Assembly (NCBI RefSeq): GCF_040807025.1
Contig: NC_090942.1
Location: 192,690,247 to 192,754,246, forward strand
DNA from: Struthio camelus
Taxonomy: Eukaryota > Chordata > Aves > Struthioniformes > Struthionidae
DNA: 64,000 bases
Direction: 5' to 3'
Shown piece after piece: positions 34,804 through 45,300 of the stretch (the first letter of the stretch is position 1; the number at the start of each line of letters is the position of its first letter). The translations under genes and the position numbers were made by a program. A model generated the notes under the pieces. That model ran no database searches and was not told the DNA's origin. It saw only the letters and a program-made list of their open reading frames with translations.

Positions 34804-35366
34804 GTAAGTACCACCGGGGCGGCGGGGGCGGGGGAGGGGTAGGAGTAAAAGGGGGCCACGGACATCCCTCGCCGCACGTCCTCTGTGCTCGCTGCTCCCT
34901 CGGTGCCTGGTCCCGTTTCCCCTCGGGACGCTCAATGAATGGGCCGGGCCCTGCTTGACTGAGCTCCGGGCGGAGGTGGGGGCTGGCAGGGCGCCTCGGT
35001 TCCCCCCGCCCCCCTACCCGAGCGGCGGCGACCGTTAGGCGGCCGCCGCCGGGCCCGCTCGCCGGGGAGGGGGAGTTGGGGGCCCCACCGGCGGCGGGAG
35101 GCCCGGGCCGGGCCCCGCGACGCCTGGAAGCAGCGGGAGGGCGGCCGTGGGCCGTGCCGGGGGCGCGGGGGGGGGGCGCCAAGAGGAGGGAGCGTGTGTG
35201 GGTGCCGCCCCGGGCCAGCGGCTGCGAGTCCGGTGCGCTGAATGGGGCAGCGAAAGCACGTGCAGTTGGGGGGAGTGGGGGGAGGGAGAGCAAAACAGCC
35301 CTTTCCCCTCCGCGGCTGTGTTGGCCGGTGCTCTCCTCCCTGAGCGCACCCGGTTTCAGGGCGTGA

Positions 35367-35507
35367 GGAACCCAAATGTAAACTGAGAGAAATCAACCTC
35401 CTCCCATAACAGATGACGTTAGCTTTACGCTCCCAAGGAACCGAAACTTAAACTGAGAGGAATGGACCTCCCCTCCTCCAGCAGATGACGTTACCTTTGC
35501 TTTCTTG
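35367..35507 (+). repeat. Diverged 70-bp tandem duplication with IRF/ETS-like and CRE-like motifs
   Basis: Two copies start at 35367 and 35437. Both contain GGAACC(C/G)AAA, AAACTGAGAG and CAGATGACGTTA. Copy 2 carries GGAACCGAAACT, a match to the ETS-IRF composite (GGAANNGAAA) and close to an ISRE. Both carry TGACGTTA, a CRE/ATF-like element. It sits at the downstream edge of the PHF11 CpG island, in intron 1. Confidence 0.75.
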
Positions 35508-36170
35508 CTCAGTGGTGACTTCGTCTGCAAGCACCCGTTTTCCTCAAGTCCTCTTCTGTGGGGGCTTAGCACACAAAGCAACGTTGGAACTGGTAACTCC
35601 TTAAAAATGGCACAACTATGTTTAAAATGCTGGAAGCAGCGTGTCAGTAGAGGACGGGGTGTTACTGTATGAACGTTCCCCCCTTGTTCGGTGCTTTAAG
35701 GAGCAATTGAGGACCTCTGAGACTCGCGGTACAAACACCTCGCAAGTAGCTGAGTGTTTGGCTCTGATGAGGAATCTCCAGTCATCTCCATCACTTGGAT
35801 CAGATGTGGCGACATATGCCTTTCTATAGAAAATATTTTTTTTTTCATGCTTTAGATCTTTTAAAATATCTCCCTTATAGAAAGTGAAAGCTGGTCACAA
35901 AGATGGATTTTGTTTTGCTTTTGTTCATTCTGAAAGTCTTGCAAAGGCCTGGATGTGTTTATGCTGCTAATGACTTGGGGGTGGGTGGGGAGGTGCTTGG
36001 GCAGGTTGTGCCTAGCTAGTGTATGACGAGCGCTGCGCTCCTTTCCCCACAAAGTGCAGACGGAGGAAGCAGCGAGTGTGGAGCAGTAGGCCTGCAGTTT
36101 CCTTCTTTCTCCTTCAGTAGATTGATTCCTGACCTACGTTGAGCTTAAGAGAAAAGCAGAACAGAAGCTA

Positions 36171-36310
36171 TGGCACTGGGTTTAGGTAGTACGCTGGAAG
36201 TCAGGAGACTTGGATTCTTTTCCTTACCCCACTAGAGACAATGTTGTGTGACCTTCTGTGCCTCGGTTTCCTTCTGCATAAAATTTTATAAATTATATTT
36301 ACTCGCAGGG
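36171..36310 (+). repeat. MIR-type SINE relic in PHF11 intron 1
   Basis: The block order is GGAAGTCAGGAGACTTGGAT, then GTGTGACCTTCTGTGCCTC and GGTTTCCTTCTGCATAAAAT. This follows the MIR consensus in sense orientation, from tRNA-related to core region. Confidence 0.8.
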
Positions 36311-36609
36311 ATGCTTCAGAATTGACTCAGGAAAAGAAATCATTAGATAAACCAGTAATGTTTCAGGAAGATCTATATGAACGTTGTTGCCAAGTGCCCA
36401 GGATAATACAATATTGCCATCTGTTTTTTTGCTTTCTGTTTTGTTTACTGATTTTCTCCATTTTGTCACTATTGAAAAAAGCTGTACTTGTCAGTGTGTG
36501 CTTACAGGAAACAGCTCAGAGCAGCAGCCAGAGGCATGTGATTGCTTCTTTCTCTTGACTGCTTCTCTTCTATCTTCTGTTTCACAGCTTCAGCTGCTGT
36601 GTCCTTAGT

Positions 36610-36715
36610 GGAGGGCTGGTGGAAGCCTGCTCTAGCTGACCCTGCTTTGAGCAGGGGGGATTGGGCTAGACGATCTCCAGGGGTCCTTTGCAACCTCAAC
36701 TGTTCTGTGACAGAC
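36610..36715 (+). repeat. CR1 LINE 3' fragment (first)
   Basis: It contains GACCCTGCTTTGAGCAGGGG, then GGCTAGACGATCTCCAGGGG, and ends near CTGTTCTGTGACAG. This is the typical 3' end of chicken-repeat-1 elements. It is diverged and 5'-truncated. Confidence 0.85.
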
Positions 36716-37079
36716 TTCCAACTTTTATAGATTAATTAGTCACTTCTGGTCCCTGCAGTCCACTTCAGTGGCAATAATAGCAGAAGCCACTTGTGAAGAG
36801 TTGCAGAAGGACTTTATAGCAGTGAGTGATTTGACTGTAGAATAGGAGATGAAAATCCAGCTTTGTTAAGTGGAAAGTGAGGCATGCAGCAGAGCAACAA
36901 TCATAGCACCGATGGCCTCCGAACTGCCTGATACCACTTAGCAAACAGATCTGGGGTAGTTCTACAAAAATGTTGGCTCCATGCTCAGAAGCAGTCCAAA
37001 ATACGATTGAAGTATTAGGAATTATTAAGAAAAAGGAGAAAAATACAGAGTGCCGTTGTACCCTTGCATAGTCTGTGGT

Positions 37080-37415
37080 ACCCCACCATTTTGAAGGTTG
37101 TTTGCTGATCTTAGATATCGAGAGGTGACAAGGATAATCAGAGATGTGGAGCTGTTTCTGCAGAAGAACCAACTAGATAGTTTCAGCTTCTTCAACTTGA
37201 AAAACCTGAGAAAAAACTTCTTCACTGTGAGGGTGACAGAGCATTGGAACAGGTTGCCCAGAGAGGTGGTGGAGTCTCCTTCGCTGGAGATATTCAAAAC
37301 CCATCTGGATGTGATCCTGGGCAATATGCTCTAGGTGACCCTGCTTGAACAGGGAGGTTGGACTAGATGATCTCCAGAGGTCCCATCCAACCTAAACGAT
37401 TCTGTGATTCTGTGA
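37080..37415 (+). repeat. CR1 LINE 3' fragment (second)
   Basis: A 5'-truncated CR1. The frame from 37098 still reads the end of the reverse-transcriptase ORF (RKNFFTVRVTEHWNRLPREV), then the 3' UTR with GGTTGGACTAGATGATCTCC and a terminal GATTCTGTGATTCTGTG microsatellite tail. It is much better preserved than the fragment 400 bp upstream. No complete protein is encoded. Confidence 0.95.
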
Positions 37416-39265
37416 AAAAGAGACTACTGGAGGGGAAATAGCAGAGATGGGTGTTACTGGAGTAGTTGAGGAAGGAACAATTATTTTTTGCGTATTCAAA
37501 CAGAAGAACAAGGGTGTCAAATGAAACCTGTGAGTGGCAGGTTTTAGGACTAGCAAAGGGCTCTTTGGGCAAAATGTAATTAAACTGTGCAACTCAAACT
37601 CTGCCTTTACCCCTTCCCTCACTATAAGAGCAGCTGGCCTGGATGTCCCCTTAGCTCAGTATCCTATCCCTGCTCTCTCATCCTTGGGAGGGTGTACGGG
37701 AATGCTCCCTTTGTGGAGCGAGGCTAGGGAGAGGAATGGCCAAGAGCTGTCCTTCCACCCCATCGGGATTCTTGCAGGGCGAAGGTGCCAGAGTAAACCC
37801 GACATTGACCCTGACTGAGTGTCCTCTGTTATCTTTCAGGGCCAGGATTTCTCCTCAGAGCCTGTAAGAGCACCAAGGACTGTAGATCCACCTTTAGCCT
37901 CTTCCTCGCCAAATTCCCAGAGCCACTGGAGCCAGATCCTCTGACTGGGCCTGAGCAGGGCCTATGTATCTGCATCAATTCCAGGTATTAGTCTGCTGCA
38001 GATAACTTTTTTTGAACTGGGTGACCATCCAGTCTTACCCTTATGGGAGTAAGATGAAAGATGGCTGTTGAAAGCCACAGAAAGGTGTACAAAAATTTCT
38101 GGGATATGGGATTTCCTGGCTGTGTTGCAGTTGAACCTTGCTGCCGCTCTATCACTAGAAGAACTAAATTTTGAATCTTCTTGTTTCTTAAAAGTAAAAG
38201 TGGACATTTCTTACCCTTATCCTGCAGGCTTTTGGTCTCTCAGAGGTGACGTCAGCAAAGGGCATTTTGGAATATCACACCTAGTAGGAGTAGGACATTT
38301 TTGACGATTCTGCGTTGGACCTGCACAGAATCCAGAGACAAAGTAAAACTTTTGTTACTAATATGTTAAGTGGTGCCCTAAATGACTAGTGGGGATAAAG
38401 AGTCTTCCAGAAACATTTAGATTGTTTTGTGAAGTAAGTAGGTGGCCTTAAACTTCTTGCAGCTTCCGGGGAAAAAAGGGAAAAAGAAAAGAGAGACTGG
38501 GTGAAGGAGGACAATGAAGACTTGAGTGGGTATGGCCAGAAAAAGAGAACAGACGTCCATGGAGCAAATTCCAGGGTACAGAGAAAATGGTGTTGCTCCG
38601 GTTAGCAGTACACCTCAGTGGCAGAAAACATTCACATCTCTCATTTCTGTCTCTCTCTTCTCCTCTTTCTGTTTGCAAGCCTCTTACACTGCTTTGCTGT
38701 GTCCTTTTCACAGTAAGGAATTGATGTTTCTTCCTTGTTTTCTGTCCCTTCCTGGAAGACACTGGAGAAGTTTAGGGAGAGCTACTTTTCCCTCCTCGGT
38801 TCACTGCAGGCCTACATGTGGCAGAACTAGCTCAAGACAGGCACTGCTAACATCCCCCAAATAAAAGGGGCTTCACACCTAGGGCATGGCTTGCTGGCCC
38901 ACCCTTGGGTCTGTCATTGGAGCATGCATTGCTGAGCAAGCTTGAAAATTTCTGTATGAGCCCTGTCCCTTTTCCCATGATTTTTTAGTGACCCGTCAAG
39001 GGGAAATACACCATTTTTTATTCTTCTGCTCTAACTGCTAGAGCTCCTGGGAGCCTGTTTCCATCCGACTACTGTCCCAGCAGGCTGTGCATGTTCTCCT
39101 GAGAGTTGTTGCTGGACCGGCAAAGAACTAAGCTTCAGGGGATGCAGGTGAAGCAGCAGTTAGAGGGCAAAGGGCTAGTGAGCTCTGCTTTCCACTGTTC
39201 ATCCTACGTGGTGTATGTTAGTTGCATCAGTTGCTTTGTGTTTTGTCCCAGTCTTCTTGCTCCAG
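37416..39265. other. PHF11 intron 1, remainder
   Basis: Nothing coding was recognised between the CR1 fragment and the acceptor at 39265. Short open frames lack splice support and family resemblance. Confidence 0.6.
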
Positions 39266-39279
39266 GTGATTTCCTGATA

Positions 39280-39387
39280 ATGGCGAAGATGGTGAGAAGA
39301 ACATGTGCGTTTTGTTCGGAGGGGGAGGCTGGCTCTATAATGTACATTGCCAAAGAGCAAAATATTGCAGCTCATCAGGATTGTTTG
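39280..39387 (+). CDS. PHF11: PHF11 coding exon 1
   Basis: The exon itself begins at 39266 after CTTGCTCCAG. The AUG is at 39280 and a second in-frame AUG at 39289. It encodes RRTCAFCSEG and NIAAHQDCL, the first zinc ligands. It ends in phase 0 at TTG|GTGAGT. Confidence 0.9.
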
Positions 39388-42300
39388 GTGAGTGGTTTTA
39401 GTTGGTCAGTACATGAAGGGGAATGGAGAAGGCCTAAAGGGGAAGATTCCACTGAGTTTCTATTTTTTTTCCTGTACAATGGATTACGTCGTGTTTCATT
39501 TGAAACAGGAAATGATCTTCAATTTCCTGATCTTCTGCAGATTAACTGCAGGTAGTTGGCCTTCAGAAATAAGTAACATTGAAGATAGTTCCAGTGTTAG
39601 GTAACCAAGAGGCAGAACGCGAGTAAAGCTGGACTAGGAGTAGGACGCACCAAATTTGTGAAAGCGGGGCCTGTTTCATTGCCATCTCACTCCTTGCATG
39701 TTTGCTTAAGCAGTGCGAAACGGCTGTTGCGTCTTACCTAATTAGAATCCAGACATAGAAGCCCAGCTTACATGGGCATGAAGGACAATAACTTTCATGA
39801 AACTGGCAGAAACTTGCTTATCTGCAAAATTCCTCCTGCTCTGTCAAATGTGGTTAAGTAAGCCAGCAAGGCCGGATGTTACTGGGTGAGGGTGGGGGAT
39901 TGACATGGTGCAGATGAGTAGCCTGTTAGATAGGCTTAATGTCCTTTAGGAAACTTAAGCTTAAAAAACAACCTAGTAGAAGAAGGGTTTCAGAATTAAA
40001 AGCTGGATTACTCAAAACGTGAAGCTAATGTTAGATTGGAAAGCTGTGGAAAAAATGATCAACTGGGCTCAATCAGAATTTTGGAGAAGGGGAGGGTGTC
40101 TTTGCACAGCTTGACACATTGATTTGTGATGTTTTCATGTGTCAGGGTAGGTTGTCTCTGTTCTTGATCTGCAGTTCTGCACACACGTGCAGTTTAGCAG
40201 TAGGAATAGATCTGCTTGAGACACTGAGTTGGGTGAGGCTTCTTAGACCACAGAAAGTTGTGTATTTGCTTAAACCTTTGTGGAAGGAAGTATACATCAC
40301 TTGATATATCAAGGCGGAAATGTCTGTCTGTCTGTCTTGCTTAAGATAAGGAATAAAAAATCAGAAGTTGGTTATATAAAAATATCTGAAGTTCTTAACA
40401 CACTCTTTTTGCTGGCAAAATGCCTGCTCTTATTCTGTGATTTTAGTGGAGTTGATTCTTGTTATGCAGACTTGGTCACAGATATCCGTTCAGTGAGGGT
40501 CGCTTAGAGCAGGAGATGTGTCTGCTGCTGTAATGGCTTTCTGGCTTTCGTCCTTCCTGCCCTCTTATAATCTCACTGGTTTTATGTCTACAACTTTCTT
40601 TTCCTCCTCCTTTTTTTTTTTTTTTTTATTAAACAGAATAAACGTTTCAGAAATGTCTGGTGCCTATTTTTAGAGTGTTATTTGGATGTATTAGATGGAT
40701 GTTAGCTTTACTGATTCCTCTATCTTGGGAGGAGTGCAGAGTTTGCCTTTTTGTAGTTACCTGTGTCCTCCACAATGGACAGACTGTGCTTGCCAGTCAA
40801 CATAAGGGTAGCTCATTTAAGTTTGAAATTAGCCATATAAAATGATTACAAAAAAGTCACTGATAATTTTCCCCGTCCTCACTTCTCGTCGTGGTTCGGT
40901 ACTTCTGGAGGAATTAAAAGGACAAGAATGTGCCTGTATCCATGTTTGTGAGTTTTTTCGTGGACTTTGTACAGTCCGTTTCTTGTGCAGTGAACAGTTG
41001 TCAGCCTCTGACTGTACTGAAGTTTTAGTTGCAGAGACACTGCATCCAGCTGTAAAGCCTGAGTAGCTTGGGCAAGGTAGCAAGATGTTCAAGGTGTGGA
41101 GGTCTTTCAGCCTAAGACCACCTTCTCCTTGCTTGGGGCAGCCTGGCCTTCTAGGCTTCCTGCATTCACATTTCTTACTAAGTTCAGCTTCTCACTTTGG
41201 GATCTTTTAGTAGTTCACCTTTAGGTCATGTGAAACCTTCTACGTAGACAGAGGGGCTTCATTTGACTGAAAAAGGTTTAAGCACAGCTTCCTGCTCGGC
41301 ATAGGTGAAACCTCTTAAAACCACAGAGAGAATCAGCCTTTCTTAGGTAGGGCAAGTACAAGAAGAACAGATTGGTCTCAAAAAGCTCTCTTTCTTTCTG
41401 GAATATGTAGGTGAATGAGTGCCTGTATTAATTCTTGAAATTTTCTCTTTTGTCTTTAGTTATTTTCCTCAGGATTTGTGGAATCTGAAGAGTATAACCC
41501 AGATAATCTAGATATAAGGTTTGACGTGGCATCAGTGTTGAATGAACTCAGAAGAGGAAAGCGGCTGGTAAGGCATTTTCTTTGTGAATCTGCACTTAAT
41601 CTTGACACATAGTACTAAACAGCAGTAGGGTACAACAGTGAAGGTTGTGGCCTGTTTTATGCTTGAAAAAAAAATGCAGAAAAGTACTTGTTCTTCTCAT
41701 CTGCTAAGATTAAGGAAATTACAGATTTAGAATTAGAAACATTGGTTTGACATTCTATTTAGTGAAGTTTAGTACTTTTTTGTTAGAATTTGGCTTTTTT
41801 GGCCTTCTTTTTCCTAAGAGAAAAGATTAAGATACTTTCCGAAGAGATTTTGGTAGAGGACTGAGAGAGTGTCTGAAACAAAATCATGCAGTCCAGAAAT
41901 GTCAAGGAAAACATGTTCTATTTTGGCAGAAGGAAGGTTATTTATGTGAGAGATTTCTATTGGCTTTGTCCTCAGTTGCCCTTCTCCCTTGTCTCCAGAA
42001 TGGATCTTTTTCCTTTACAAAGTTAGCCTAGAAAACATAAATATAGCCCCTGTGTATTGAAATAATTTGGGCAAGACTTAGAGGAAGGGGGAAAGATGCC
42101 AAGTGCCTCACATGGCTCTCTGCATCATTTTACTACAAAATAATCGATAAGAAATTGAGGCAAAATAGCAGAAAGGTGGCTGAAAAATGGGCACGGTAGA
42201 GGTTTGCAAGAGTGAACTTGCCTGATGAGTTACGCAGTTAAAGTTTTCCTGCAGATGACAGTGTTTGCCTCATAAGGCTGAGAATTTTAGTAGCTATCTG

Positions 42301-45300
42301 TAGTGTCTACCTGCTAAACCTCGTTTTGTTGTAGATGTGCAACTTCTGTCGCAAGAAAGGAGCCACTGTGGGATGCGAGGAAAGAGCCTGTCGCAGAAGT
42401 TATCACTACTTCTGTGCACTCTGTGATGATGCAGCCATAGAAACAGATGAAGTGAATGGAATTTACCGGTATTTAACCAAAAATTTTCTATCTAATTTCT
42501 GTCAAGGCTTTGGTGATGTTGTCAGGAAAAGAGAGTTAAATTATTTTTTTAAGTTTCGTAAAAAAGGAAGATGTTCTCCCTTAAAGTCCTTCTCAGTCAC
42601 CGCTGCCTGAAGTCCTCTGTTCACAAGCGATGGGGAAAACATTTTCCTTTAACGCAGCAGTGGGAAGGAAGCTATTCAGTATCTGAACCTGAAAGTCACT
42701 TGAAAGATCACTAGGCTAAAACTGAGGAAATCTCTCCTTACTGGCTGTTTAACCTTCAAGGACAAAAATTTTTTTTGGCTTGACCCTAATTCTCAGTTTC
42801 TCTTGGTTCAGTAGCTTCAGTAAACATGGTCTCAGCACAGACCAGACTGCAGCACTTCTAGATCTGTTCACAGTAGGTGAATTTTGGTGATTTTTTTTCC
42901 CCTCTATATGCTAGCAGAGAACTTTGTATTTCCATTTAAGACCACCTTATATTTCCCATACATTGCTAGCATTAATGTTGTTGAACAGGCTTTAAAAAAG
43001 TTTAAGAATTTAGGAAAATGTCCTGATCATGCTAGCCCTGATGTCTTCTGCCCTTGGACTGCCTACTTTATTGTCAGTAGATGGAGCCAGTTGTTTGGAG
43101 GAAAGAGTGATACCCTGCAGATGAAGGAGTCGAGAATTGGGAATGCAGGGAGCTTTTGGAGATGCTGCTGTTTCAATAAGGGCTGAGATTCATAGAACCC
43201 AGAATGCCCATTTCTGTGCAAGGTCAGAGAAATCACAGGCCATCTCAGTCTGTCATTGATCTGGAAAAGTGTATAATTGTTACTTGTTTAAGGAAGAAGT
43301 GGAGTAGTGCAATTAGATGGTGCCAAGGACTTGATGCCAAAATACTCTTCCCGGCTGCTTCCATAGGGTTCTCGATCCAAAATAAGTCCATCTTTCTGCA
43401 AGTGTGTAGGCCCAATCGTATAGGGAAGATGATATGTTCAGTTTATTATGTTTTACAAAGTCTTTAGGAGTCTGGAAAGCTCATAAGAGTGTAGCTGGAA
43501 GTGTAGAAACTTTCTGGGATTACAGAATAAGTGGCTGTCGTCATATCATTTCTGGCTTCAGAAATGATACCTTGGACAGAAAAAGACTGAATTCCTCAGG
43601 ATGCTGAAAAACAAATGGGACTGATAAGTCTATACACAAACTGATAAAGAGATTATTCAATATATGGATTGCTTTCTTGGTTTTCTGAGCAGGTGACCTT
43701 GGAGATTTCAAAGAGGGAACCTGAACTTTAAAATGGCCTTTATTACGCCATTGCATGAGGCTAGTTACTTGTACTATGTAGGAATATAGGGAACTAGACT
43801 ATAGCAGTCTCTGTTGAAGAGGTGAAAAATGACTGGACTGAAGAAAGACTGAAGCAAATTTGAGCAGTTTAGGCCCAAACAGTTTTGGACTATATTGATG
43901 AAAAAAAAAATGAAAAAGCACCAGACTTGTAGTTAGCATGAGATTATTGGAGAGAAGAGAACCAAGGCTTGAAAAACAGTGGGCGAGGATTTACGGCCCC
44001 CTGCGCTTTTTCATGGAGAAATGTAATCTATTGAGAAGCGTGTCGGAAGAGATAATTCCTTCAATGGGGAGAGAGCTGGTGTTCTTATTCTAAGTCGCCA
44101 TCATGGCGACGGTGAGCAGTGATTACCAAAGCAAGTAAAACAAAATTAAAAAGAGAAGTCATACAGTGTTGTGCAAGTGACTAGTAAGAGTACGTCTGGG
44201 AAGTAAGCGTGATTTGGAGTTTTCTCTTACAGAAATGATGGTAGAGAATGCTTCCAAATAAAGTGGCCACCCAAGGTATTGTGGGTGGGGATTATAAGCT
44301 GTTCCCATACATAGGAAAGTCGCTTTTAACTAAGAAAGAGTAGAATTATTGGAAGGTGGGAAACCTAAAGGGCAGCATTAGAAATTCAGGGATGTAAATA
44401 AGGCTTCTCCAAGTACTTAGCTTTCTCATTGAATTGTTGGGCATGTGTAAATCTGGGTTTTGTGCATCAAAATGAATTTCATGTGCAGAAGTTGGTTTGT
44501 AAAGGAAACAGTCTGTGTTTCTAAGGCCAGCATTTCTATTTTGTTATTTTTACTTTTTAAGAAAAGAATGAAAACAATTAGCAAATGCCCATGTAAATGC
44601 AATTCCCTTTGAAAAGTAATTCTTTCAAACACTTGAGTGTTAGTCTTGGCAAACAGAGATTTGTAATGAAGAGATCAGCTAAGCCACAGTCTGACAAGGC
44701 AAAATTGTTTAAAAAGTGATTTGGGATCTTTCTGTAAGAAAGGCATATTATAGAAGCTGTTTTATGTTTCCTGGAAAGACATTTCTGTCTACACATTATT
44801 GTATCCAGAAGAATTTTTCTGGCTGTAGCTGTTGCTTTTTGTCTTTTCCAAGGAATTCACATTGCGCTCCTAATGATCATGGAGAAAATGTTCCCATCTC
44901 ACACATTACTAAACTCTTCAAGGAATGAATGGATTGAGCAGCTTTCAGCTACTGGGCCTCCAAGAGGGATGTCCCACTTCCCAGGGATTTGGGGACCGCC
45001 TCAGCACTGGGCCATGGGAAGGGGCACAGAGATCTCTGAGCGAATAAATGATATTATGCAATGCAGTGCAATGCAATGTGGCTATGCCAGCTCATTCTGC
45101 TGGGCTCACAAGTTCAAGCAGATTGGCAGGCAGATGCATTCGGATAGGTTCTGGGCATGGCAAGGAGGCAGAACAACAACAGCCGCAATCAAGCAATGCC
45201 AGTACTTTGATTTTTTCATCTTGATAACATTAATCTCATTTTAATAAGTTATTTCAATAGCTTCTGCCAGTGTTTGATCACCACACTATATGAAATGACT

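Larger units (their letters stand above)
34300..35365 (+). promoter_or_regulatory. PHF11: CpG-island promoter of PHF11
   Basis: A second GC-rich, CpG-dense island with no TATA box. Features include CCAAT at 34553-34557 (AGCCAATCAGCG) and paired ETS sites at 34705-34749. The first-exon donor is at 34803/34804. Long open frames on both strands in this island are composition artefacts. Confidence 0.8.

Noticed and set aside
34304-34807. Plus-strand 167-codon open frame over the PHF11 promoter
   Set aside because: It ends in the donor in a frame that does not continue into coding exon 1, and it has no recognisable domain.
34673-35293. Minus-strand open frame of 206 codons in the PHF11 CpG island
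   Set aside because: Same composition artefact: Pro/Arg/Ala low-complexity peptide, no family resemblance, overlapping the PHF11 first exon and promoter.
37098-37334. 78-codon plus-strand gene
   Set aside because: This is the decayed end of a CR1 reverse-transcriptase frame within a truncated LINE, not a host gene.
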